Part shown: piece after piece, positions 7,204 to 12,948 of the stretch
How the letters are laid out: the number at the start of each line of letters is the position of its first letter
Position numbering within the stretch: position 1 is the stretch's first letter
Assembly: GCA_002405995.1 (NCBI GenBank)
Contig: DHMW01000041.1
Location: 1 to 20,430, forward strand
From: Oscillospiraceae bacterium UBA4632
GTDB lineage: Bacteria > Bacillota > Clostridia > Oscillospirales > Oscillospiraceae
Direction of reading: 5' to 3'
DNA length: 20,430 bases
Translations under genes and position numbers: made by a program
Notes under the pieces: model-generated
Databases searched by the model: none
Told to the model about the DNA's origin: nothing
What the model saw: only the letters and a program-made list of their open reading frames with translations

Positions 7204-8208
7204 TCAGCCCTGCGGCGTGTCGGGTACGATGTAGACCGCCGCGTTCCCGCCGCTCGTATCCACGCCCTGCGTATCGTCGATGGGCTGCGTCAGCCCCTTG
7301 TCTGCATAGAGCGTGCAGCCCGTGCTGCAGCAGAAGGTGACATATGTGCCGCGCGCCACGCGGCACTGGCTCACGCTCCAGCCGTCCTCGCCGACGTCCC
7401 AGCCCTTTTCCGCGCCCGGCGCGGGATAAAAGTACGTCAGCTCGCAGACGTCCTCCGTGCTGTCCGTTGCGAATATGACCTCATTCAGCAGCCTGCGTTC
7501 GTCCTTGTACGGCTCGTCATAGCTCCAGGCGTAAAGCGTCGTGCCCAGCTCGCTCACCGTGCCGTCGTCAAATTTGCTGTAGTCGGTCACGGTCATCGTC
7601 AGCAGCTCGCCCGTCGCGGGATCGACGCAGTAGCGCGTTGTGTAGTAGTAATCGTCAGAATCCGGATAGTGCGTCGTAACAGTGAGCAGCAGCGCGCCGT
7701 CCTGCTCGCTGCGCTCGTCGATCGTCTCCTCATTTTCGCCGGGCGCGGGACACTGGGGCAGCATTTCGAGGATGTACCGCTCATACTCCCCTGCCGGATA
7801 GATGTTGAGGTATGCCCTGCTGTCGCTCGCCATGCGCGAGGCGTACAATCCGCCGTTTCCGTTTCCCCACAGCTCATCTTCGCCCACGCCGCTGTTTTCG
7901 GTATAGCGGTAATGCGAGTTCATCAGAAGATCCGAGCCTGCGCCGCCGCTGTACTGCACCCTCGCCGTGTAGGTCTCGTTCCCTTCGCCGTCGCTGCCCC
8001 GGAGCTCCACGGTCACGGTGCCGTGCCTTTCGAGCAGCGTGCGCGGATCGTTCATCGCACGCAGCGCGTCGGGCGACAGCTCCTCGAGCTTCACGCCGCC
8101 CGTTTCCTCCGGCTGCGCCGTATCGCCGCCGGCGCCGCGCTCGCCGCAGCCCGCCAGCAGCAGCGCCGCGCAAAGCGCGCCAACGCTTGCTTTCTTCCAG
8201 TTTTTCAT
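7204..8208 (-). CDS. Lipoprotein of unknown function
   Basis: The 334-residue product starts with a lipoprotein signal (MKNWKKASVGALCAALLLAGC), with the lipobox cysteine at about residue 21. A Gly/Glu-rich linker follows, then a beta-rich domain with many Tyr and acidic residues. The alternating strands (VTVELRGSDGEGNETYTARV, YYYTTRYCVDPATGELLTMTV) recall LolA/LppX-like or outer-surface lipoprotein folds. That resemblance is only a guess; I do not recognise a family. Four further cysteines cluster near the C-terminus, including the adjacent pair and third Cys in TFCCSTGCTLY. The start at 8208 has AGGAGG 7 nt upstream. The gene is monocistronic: divergent from the ROK kinase gene, with its own terminator downstream. 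Its leader contains a strong hairpin. Confidence 0.82.
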   Translation of the reverse strand: MKNWKKASVGALCAALLLAGCGERGAGGDTAQPEETGGVKLEELSPDALRAMNDPRTLLERHGTVTVELRGSDGEGNETYTARVQYSGGAGSDLLMNSHYRYTENSGVGEDELWGNGNGGLYASRMASDSRAYLNIYPAGEYERYILEMLPQCPAPGENEETIDERSEQDGALLLTVTTHYPDSDDYYYTTRYCVDPATGELLTMTVTDYSKFDDGTVSELGTTLYAWSYDEPYKDERRLLNEVIFATDSTEDVCELTYFYPAPGAEKGWDVGEDGWSVSQCRVARGTYVTFCCSTGCTLYADKGLTQPIDDTQGVDTSGGNAAVYIVPDTPQG

Positions 8209-8230
8209 TCTGTTTCCTCCTCACAGAGCT

Positions 8231-8266
8231 GCGGACCGCGGCAGCCGCTGTCCGCGCGGCTTTTTT
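8231..8266 (+). other. Two overlapping, mutually exclusive hairpins; plus-strand terminator-like
   Basis: One stem pairs GCGGAC (8231-8236) with GTCCGC (8250-8255), with an inner GCGG/CCGC pair and one mismatch. The alternative stem pairs AGCCGC (8243-8248) with GCGGCT (8256-8261) and runs directly into TTTTT (8262-8266), which is terminator-like on the plus strand. No plus-strand gene lies immediately upstream. On the minus strand the same bases form the leader of the lipoprotein gene. The rest of 8209-8420 holds the ROK promoter and operator-like palindrome. Confidence 0.45.
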
Positions 8267-8358
8267 CATCCCGTATGATACTTGGACGGAAAGCGCGGGA
8301 AAAAGTTCCGCGCGCCCAAAATTTTTTCGGCAGAGCCGTCCCTCTCCCCGTGCAGGGC

Positions 8359-8387
8359 TTGCTTTTTCCTTCCGCACGGCATACAAT
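8359..8387 (+). promoter_or_regulatory. Promoter of the ROK kinase gene
   Basis: TTGCTT (8359-8364) and TACAAT (8382-8387) are separated by 17 nt. The -10 is a 5/6 match and the -35 is moderate. The predicted transcription start is near 8394, about 27 nt before the ATG. Confidence 0.6.
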
Positions 8388-8389
8388 GA

Positions 8390-8403
8390 GAGAAAATTTT
8401 CTC
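8390..8403. promoter_or_regulatory. Operator-like palindrome at the ROK kinase transcription start
   Basis: GAGAAAATTTTCTC is a perfect 14-bp palindrome positioned directly over the predicted transcription start and between the -10 element and the ribosome-binding site. The position suits a repressor operator. No repressor gene lies in the window, and the AT-rich core could also arise by chance. Confidence 0.35.
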
Positions 8404-8420
8404 CCGGGAGGGGTTTTACC

Positions 8421-9365
8421 ATGAATTACATCGGCATCGACCTCGGCGGCACGAACATCAAGGGCGCGCTCGTGAGCGCGGAGGGCGTGATCCTCAAGGA
8501 GCGCTCCATCCCCACGCAGGTGGAGGCGGGCAGCGACGCGGTCGCCGGGCGCATGGCGCGCGTCATCGCGCAGCTGTGCGAGGGGGAGGCCCCGTCCTCC
8601 ATCGGCGGCGTGGGCGTCGGCTGCCCCGGCACCGTGGACGATGAGGCTGGCATCGTGCGCTATGCGGCAAACCTGCGCTTTGAAGGCTTCGACTTGCGCA
8701 GCGCGCTGGCAGCGCACACGCCGCTGCCCATCCGCCTCGGCAACGACGCCAACGCCGCCGCGCTGGGCGAGGCGCTCTTCGGCTGCGGGCGCGATGCCGA
8801 GAGCACCGTCGTCGTCACGCTCGGCACAGGCGTGGGCGGCGGCGTGGTGCTGGGCGGAAAGCTTCTGACGGGCTACACGGGCGCGGCGAGCGAGCTCGGC
8901 CACATGGTGCTCGCGGAAAACGGCGAAGAATGCACCTGCGGCCGCCGCGGCTGCTTTGAAGCCTATTCCTCCGCCACCGCGCTCATCCGCGACACGAAGC
9001 GCGCCATGGCCGCCCACCCGGAAAGCCTGCTGCACGCCGTTGCCGCGGAAGCAGGCGGTGTGGATGGCCGCACGGCTTTCCTTGCGCGCGAGCGGGGCGA
9101 TGCTGCCGCCGCACAGGTCGTGGACGCCTACATCGGCCACCTTGCCTGCGGGCTTGCCAATCTTGTCAACATTTTCTTTCCCGAGGTCATCGCCCTCTCC
9201 GGCGGCGTCGCCAATCAGGGCGAAGCGCTGCTCGCGCCCCTGCGCGAAAAGGTACGCGCAGCGACCTTCGGGCATTCCACCGCCGTGCGGCGCACGCGCA
9301 TCGAGCTGTGCACGCTCGGCTACCGCGCCGGCGTGATCGGCGCGGCGATGCTCGCGCGGGACTGA
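8421..9365 (+). CDS. ROK-family sugar kinase (glucokinase-like)
   Basis: The 314-residue product starts MNYIGIDLGGTNIKG, the ATP-binding phosphate motif of ROK kinases. The catalytic Asp is in GNDANAAALGEA (Asp109). The second glycine-rich motif TLGTGVGGGVV follows. The ROK zinc site consists of His161 in ELGHM plus CTCGRRGC (Cys171, Cys173, Cys178). Length and motifs fit the glucokinase branch (GlcK/GlkA), which phosphorylates glucose with ATP in the cytoplasm; N-acetylmannosamine or fructose kinases cannot be fully excluded. There is no N-terminal helix-turn-helix, so it is an enzyme and not a ROK repressor. The frame stays open far upstream, but the ATG at 8421 has GGGAGG 7-8 nt before it and a promoter about 30 nt upstream. 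The gene stands alone, facing the GerMN operon across a shared terminator. Confidence 0.92.
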   Translation: MNYIGIDLGGTNIKGALVSAEGVILKERSIPTQVEAGSDAVAGRMARVIAQLCEGEAPSSIGGVGVGCPGTVDDEAGIVRYAANLRFEGFDLRSALAAHTPLPIRLGNDANAAALGEALFGCGRDAESTVVVTLGTGVGGGVVLGGKLLTGYTGAASELGHMVLAENGEECTCGRRGCFEAYSSATALIRDTKRAMAAHPESLLHAVAAEAGGVDGRTAFLARERGDAAAAQVVDAYIGHLACGLANLVNIFFPEVIALSGGVANQGEALLAPLREKVRAATFGHSTAVRRTRIELCTLGYRAGVIGAAMLARD

Positions 9366-9384
9366 AGCGCGCGGTCCCGCTTTG

Positions 9385-9422
9385 AAAAGCAGGGCGCTCC
9401 CCCGGGGGAGCGCCCTGCTTTT
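9385..9422. terminator. Bidirectional terminator between ROK kinase and GerMN operon
   Basis: A 38-nt sequence is a perfect inverted repeat centred between 9403 and 9404 (19 bp per arm). AAAA leads in and TTTT closes it, with TCTTCCTT following on the plus strand. Allowing a minimal loop at the GC-rich centre, it forms a very stable hairpin. It lies 20 nt after the ROK kinase stop and 7 nt after the stop of the convergent GerMN gene, so it can serve both. Confidence 0.9.
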
Positions 9423-9428
9423 TCTTCC

Positions 9429-10307
9429 TTACCGCGTCTGCGGGCTGCCGGTATCCGTGCCCTCGACGAGGATCTGCACCTGCTCCACACCGCCGAGCGA
9501 AAGCAGCGACTGCTCGATCGAATCCAGCAGCAGCTCGCGCTGCGCCGCGTTCCGCGGCAGCATATCGGCGGAGACGCTGAGGGAGCACACCCCGTCCTCG
9601 ATGCGCGATGTGAGCGCGCCGAAGCCCTCGGGCAACAGCGCCGTGAGCGTGTCGTCCTCCGGTCCCTGCGCAAGCGCCTCGAGCACCGCGTTCACGCGGG
9701 TCTGCCCCTCGTAGAGCGCAAGCGTCTGCTGCTCGGCGCGCAGCGCGCCCGTCTCACCGTCGAGGAAGTAGAGCGAGACCGTGATCGGACGCAGCCCGCT
9801 TTCACGGGAGGACAGGAGCGTGTCCGCCGCAAGCAGCACCTGCGTTTCCCGGTAGGGCAGCTCATACCCGTTCGCCGTGATGCTCACGGCGTTCACATCG
9901 GGCAGCTGCGTCAGCGTCAGCGTGATGCAGTAGTCGGCAAGCGACAGGTCGATGCCGGACAGCCTGCTGTACTGCACGCTGAGGTCCAGCCGCGCGCGCC
10001 GCCCGGAGATATCGAGCGACTGGAGCCTTGTGCCCTCCGGCACGGGCGAGCGCAGCCCGTCCTCGCCGGGGGAAACGAGCAGCCGCTCGACGAGCGCGCG
10101 GGCGCAGTCCTCAGCCGCCGCCGTCTCCGCCGGCACATAGCGCGCCTTTGCTGCGGCGATGGCGTCTCCGCCGCCCGCAGCGTCCGGGTCCGTCAGATAA
10201 TAAAGCTCATAGCCGCTTCCCTCCTCCGCCTGTGCGCGGCGGGCGCAGGCGGCAGGGAGCACCAGAAGCAGGCAAAGCGCCAGAAGCAGGCAAAGCGTTC
10301 GTCTCAT
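9429..10307 (-). CDS. GerMN-domain lipoprotein (two GerMN modules)
   Basis: The 292-residue product has a lipoprotein signal with lipobox LPAAC (Cys21). Two GerMN-like modules follow, at about 37-155 and 170-283. Each carries the family pattern of a YYL/LYFLD strand, an ALVERLL or VLEALAQGP helix, a PEGTRLQSLDISG or PEGFGALTSRIEDG strand pair, and a closing SITANGYEL or VQILVEGTD strand. GerMN domains occur in the spore protein GerM and in LpqB, the lipoprotein partner of the MtrB kinase. They are thought to act outside the membrane in wall-related processes, without known catalysis. The ATG overlaps the kinase stop (ATGA), so translation is coupled, and GAGGAGAGG lies just upstream. An exact 18-bp tandem duplication encodes most of the signal-peptide core. 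The likely role is an accessory to the kinase encoded upstream. Confidence 0.88.
   Translation of the reverse strand: MRRTLCLLLALCLLLVLPAACARRAQAEEGSGYELYYLTDPDAAGGGDAIAAAKARYVPAETAAAEDCARALVERLLVSPGEDGLRSPVPEGTRLQSLDISGRRARLDLSVQYSRLSGIDLSLADYCITLTLTQLPDVNAVSITANGYELPYRETQVLLAADTLLSSRESGLRPITVSLYFLDGETGALRAEQQTLALYEGQTRVNAVLEALAQGPEDDTLTALLPEGFGALTSRIEDGVCSLSVSADMLPRNAAQRELLLDSIEQSLLSLGGVEQVQILVEGTDTGSPQTR
10262..10297 (-). repeat. 18-bp exact tandem duplication in the GerMN signal-peptide core
   Basis: Positions 10262-10279 and 10280-10297 are identical (unit on the minus strand CGCTTTGCCTGCTTCTGG). In frame, the two copies give the hydrophobic core LCLLLA-LCLLLV of the lipoprotein signal peptide. 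A gain or loss of one unit would change the core by exactly six residues without a frameshift. Confidence 0.9.
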
Positions 10308-11719
10308 GCTTCCTCTCCTCCCTCCATGCAGCGCGGCAGGCGCACGGTGAATACCGTGCCGCCGCCCTCGCGCGCGCAGGCCGCGATGCTGCCGCCGCGG
10401 CGGTGCACGGTGTCTGCCGCGATGGACAGCCCCAGCCCCGTGCCGCCTGCGGCGCGCGAGCGCGCCTTGTCCACGCGGTAGAAGCGGTCAAAAATGCGCG
10501 GCAGGTCGTCCTCCGGGATGCCGATGCCGTTGTCGCTGACGGTGAGCACGCACTGCGCGCCGTCCTCCGCCAGCCGGACGCGCACAAAGCCGCCGGGACG
10601 GTTGTATTTGATGGCGTTTTCCGTCAGGTTGTAGATGATCTCGTTGAGCTCGTCCTCGCTGGCGAGGGTTCTCGCCTCGCAGCAGATCTCATAGGAGAGA
10701 TCCACCTGCCGCTCCTGCGCCACAAGGCGCAGCATCCGCACCACGCGCGCAATGACCGGCGCGATGGCGACGACCTCCGCCTCCGGCAGCGCGCCGCTGT
10801 CCAGGCGCGTCAGCCGCAGCAGATTCTCCGTGATGCGCGCAAGGCGCTCGGACTCCTGCTCGATATCGCCGACAAACTCACGCACCGTGCGCGCGTCCAT
10901 GTCCTCGGTCTGAAGGATGGAATCAGACAGCAGGCGGATGCCCGCCAGCGGCGTTTTCAGCTCGTGGCTCGCGTCGGACACGAAGCGGCGGCGCGCCTCC
11001 TCGGTGGTCTGGAGCCGGTCCGCCATGGCGTTGAACTCCGCTGCAAGGTCGGCGATCTCATCGCTGCCGCCGACGGCGGCATGGTGGCTGTAGGACCCCT
11101 CGCGCATTTTTCGCACCGCGCCGGTCAGCACGCCGAAGCGCCGCGTCAGCACGCGCGAGAGCAGCAGGCTGATGCCCACGGCAAACACCGTGACCACCGC
11201 CGAGATCGTCAGCAGATTCCGCTGCAGCGACAGCAGCAGCGCCGCCTGCTCGGTATCGTACTCATAGGCGTACACCGCGCCGATGGTCTGGCTGTGGTAG
11301 ATGACGGGCGAGGCGGCGCGGCTTTTGAACGCATCGTCCGAGAATTCGACGAAAAAGACATCCTCCCCCCGCAGCGCCTGCACGACCTCCGTGTAGAACA
11401 CGTAGCGCCCGATGGCGCCATCGGTCTCGCGCGTATCGTAAAGCACGCACCCGGACGCATCCGTCACAAGAATGCGGGAGATGCCCGTCTGCTCTACGAG
11501 CGTCATCGCTCCCGCGACATTTTCCTCGTTCAGCTCCTCCAGCCCCGAAAGCGCCGTCACCATCACAGACACGCTGCTTTGCAGCGAGCTTTGCTTGGAG
11601 CGGAACGACAGATTTTCCGAGGTAATGAGCGGATAGGTGTTCAGCAGGAGCAGCACCGCCAGGATGATGGCGATGTAGCTGAAGCTGAATTTCCACTGTA
11701 AACTCGCGCCCCTGCGCAT
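10304..11719 (-). CDS. Sensor histidine kinase (HAMP, HisKA, HATPase)
   Basis: The 471-residue product has two membrane helices (about 12-29 and 169-188) enclosing an extracytoplasmic sensor of about 140 residues that looks PAS/CACHE-like (ISRILVTDASGCVLYDTRE). A HAMP linker follows (about 190-240). The HisKA box is SDASHELKTPLAG, with the phospho-acceptor His252. The ATPase domain has the N-box NLTENAIKYN (about 364-373), G1 DNGIG (396-400), an F-box at IFDRFYRVD and G2 GTGLG (426-430). It is a membrane-bound, orthodox kinase of the PhoR/WalK/MtrB class that should phosphorylate the response regulator encoded 36 nt upstream. The stop overlaps the ATG of the GerMN lipoprotein, pointing to a physical or functional partner outside the membrane. 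The signal sensed is unknown. Confidence 0.94.
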   Translation of the reverse strand: MRRGASLQWKFSFSYIAIILAVLLLLNTYPLITSENLSFRSKQSSLQSSVSVMVTALSGLEELNEENVAGAMTLVEQTGISRILVTDASGCVLYDTRETDGAIGRYVFYTEVVQALRGEDVFFVEFSDDAFKSRAASPVIYHSQTIGAVYAYEYDTEQAALLLSLQRNLLTISAVVTVFAVGISLLLSRVLTRRFGVLTGAVRKMREGSYSHHAAVGGSDEIADLAAEFNAMADRLQTTEEARRRFVSDASHELKTPLAGIRLLSDSILQTEDMDARTVREFVGDIEQESERLARITENLLRLTRLDSGALPEAEVVAIAPVIARVVRMLRLVAQERQVDLSYEICCEARTLASEDELNEIIYNLTENAIKYNRPGGFVRVRLAEDGAQCVLTVSDNGIGIPEDDLPRIFDRFYRVDKARSRAAGGTGLGLSIAADTVHRRGGSIAACAREGGGTVFTVRLPRCMEGGEEA

Positions 11720-11755
11720 GGCGGCGTTCCCCCCTTCCCGGATACCGTGCGCGCG

Positions 11756-12442
11756 TCAGTCCTTGAGATAGTATCCCACGCCCCACTTCGTCAGGATGTG
11801 GCGCGGCGCGGCGGGATCGTCCTCCAGCTTTTCGCGCAGCCGCCGGATGTGCACGTCCACCGTGCGGTAATCCCCCGCGTAGGTGTAGCCCCAGACAAGG
11901 TCCATCAGGTTCTCGCGCGAATAGACGCGCCGCGGGTTCTTCACCAGCAGCTCGATCAGGTCGTATTCCTTGGCGGTCAGCTCCACCGCCTCGCCGTTTC
12001 TCAGCGCCACGCGCTGCTCGGCGTCAAGCGTGATGCCTCCGGCGGTCAGCAGCGTGCCGTGCGCTCCCTGCTGGGGCGCCGCGGCGTTTGCCCGCCGCAG
12101 CAGCGCGCGGATACGCGCCTTGAGCTCTAAGATGTTGAAGGGCTTTGTGATATAGTCGTCCGCGCCGGACTCCAGACCGATGATCTTGTCGGCGTCCTCG
12201 CTGCGGGCGGTGAGCATGATGATCGGCACATTGGAAAACTCACGGATACGCATGCAGGCGGTCAGCCCGTCCATCTGCGGCATCATCAGATCGAGGATGA
12301 TGAGGTCAAACGCGCCGCTTTTTGCCATATCGACGGCGCCCGCACCGTCGTAAGCCGTTTCGACCGTGTAGCCCTCGTTCTCCAGATTGAATTTGACGCC
12401 CTTGACGAGCAGCTGCTCATCGTCAACGACCAGGATCTTCAT
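11756..12442 (-). CDS. OmpR/PhoB-family response regulator
   Basis: The 228-residue product has a receiver domain and a winged-helix DNA-binding domain. In the receiver, the acidic pair Asp7-Asp8, the phospho-acceptor Asp51 (LDLMMPQMDG), Thr78 and Lys100 (DDYITKPF) are all present. In the output domain, LTAKEYDLIELLVKNPRRVYSRE and TVDVHIRRLREKLE are typical of the OmpR type. I chose the ATG at 12442 over the in-frame start at 12487, because MKILVVDDE is the family N-terminus and GGAGGAGG lies just upstream. The start lies inside the end of the ComEA-like gene (20-nt overlap). It is the cognate regulator of the kinase encoded downstream; being OmpR-type it would bind direct repeats. Targets are unknown. 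Confidence 0.95.
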   Translation of the reverse strand: MKILVVDDEQLLVKGVKFNLENEGYTVETAYDGAGAVDMAKSGAFDLIILDLMMPQMDGLTACMRIREFSNVPIIMLTARSEDADKIIGLESGADDYITKPFNILELKARIRALLRRANAAAPQQGAHGTLLTAGGITLDAEQRVALRNGEAVELTAKEYDLIELLVKNPRRVYSRENLMDLVWGYTYAGDYRTVDVHIRRLREKLEDDPAAPRHILTKWGVGYYLKD

Positions 12443-12839
12443 TGCCTGCCTCCTCCGTAAATATGATCTGCCCGCGTATGCCCGCAAGCTTCGCCTCTCC
12501 GATCCCCTTGACGTTCAAAAGGTCCTCCGCCGAGGCGAACGCGCCGTGCTCGGCGCGGTAGTCCAGGATGCGCTGCGCCAGCGCCGGACCGATGCCCGGG
12601 AGCGTCTCCAGCTCTTCAAGCGCGGCGGTGTTGACATTGACGGGCGCAGGGGCGCTCTCCTCCCCGCGCACAGGCGCGACAGGCTGCGCCGCCTGCCGCT
12701 GCACGGTGATGCGGCAGCTCCCGTCCCCCTCTCCGCCGCGGTGCTGCGCCGCGGCAAGCGAGAGAAGAAAGCACATCGTCAGCGCGCAGAGCACGAGATA
12801 GATGCCGCAGATCCCGGTTTTCTTTTCTTGCCGCTTCAC
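12423..12839 (-). CDS. comEA: ComEA-like helix-hairpin-helix protein
   Basis: The 138-residue product has one N-terminal membrane helix (about 10-30). A Pro/Ala/Glu-rich linker follows, then a tandem helix-hairpin-helix domain beginning VNVNTAALEELETLPGIG (about 67-84), with the second hairpin VKGIGEAKLAGIRGQI (about 110-125). This is the ComEA architecture, in which the outward-facing domain binds double-stranded DNA during competence uptake. It lacks the SLBB domain seen in longer ComEA forms. The start is GTG at 12839, with GGGAG about 9 nt upstream. It is the first gene of the operon, overlapping the response-regulator start by 20 nt. No comEC is in the window, so a role in uptake is supported by family only; other HhH DNA-binding roles at the envelope are possible. 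Confidence 0.85.
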   Translation of the reverse strand: MKRQEKKTGICGIYLVLCALTMCFLLSLAAAQHRGGEGDGSCRITVQRQAAQPVAPVRGEESAPAPVNVNTAALEELETLPGIGPALAQRILDYRAEHGAFASAEDLLNVKGIGEAKLAGIRGQIIFTEEAGNEDPGR

Positions 12840-12841
12840 GG

Positions 12842-12870
12842 TTGCGCTCTCCCTTCTTTTTTGCTATACT
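12842..12870 (+). promoter_or_regulatory. Promoter of the D-Ala-D-Ala carboxypeptidase gene (extended -10)
   Basis: TTGCGC (12842-12847) and TATACT (12865-12870) are separated by 17 nt, with a TG one base before the -10 (TGCTATACT), an extended -10. Transcription would start near 12877, leaving a leader of about 70 nt. The -35 overlaps the ribosome-binding site of the divergent ComEA-like gene. Confidence 0.65.
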
Positions 12871-12919
12871 GGTGTCGAGACGCGTCGAACGGCGCGCAGA
12901 CCGATCCCACTTTTTTGCC

Positions 12920-12948
12920 ATTGTATCATATGCCGAGGTATATTTCCA
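12920..12948 (-). promoter_or_regulatory. Possible promoter of the ComEA-RR-HK-GerMN operon
   Basis: On the minus strand TGGAAA (12948-12943) and TACAAT (12925-12920) are 17 nt apart. The -10 is 5/6 and the -35 is 4/6. It overlaps the start of the divergent carboxypeptidase gene, so the two transcripts would run across each other for about 100 nt. Confidence 0.4.

Noticed and set aside
7812..8420. N-terminal extension of the ROK kinase frame
   Set aside because: It overlaps the divergent lipoprotein gene, is Arg/Ser/Pro-rich noise, and the ATG at 8421 is preceded by GGGAGG and a promoter.
10028..11701. 557-codon open frame on the plus strand opposite the kinase and GerMN genes
   Set aside because: It is rich in Arg, His, Ala and Gln, as expected from the complement of GC-rich codons, and the minus strand carries complete kinase motifs. 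It is a shadow frame.
12879..12886. GACGCGTC palindrome near the carboxypeptidase transcription start
   Set aside because: An 8-bp GC-rich palindrome is expected often by chance in DNA of this composition, and nothing around it supports an operator.
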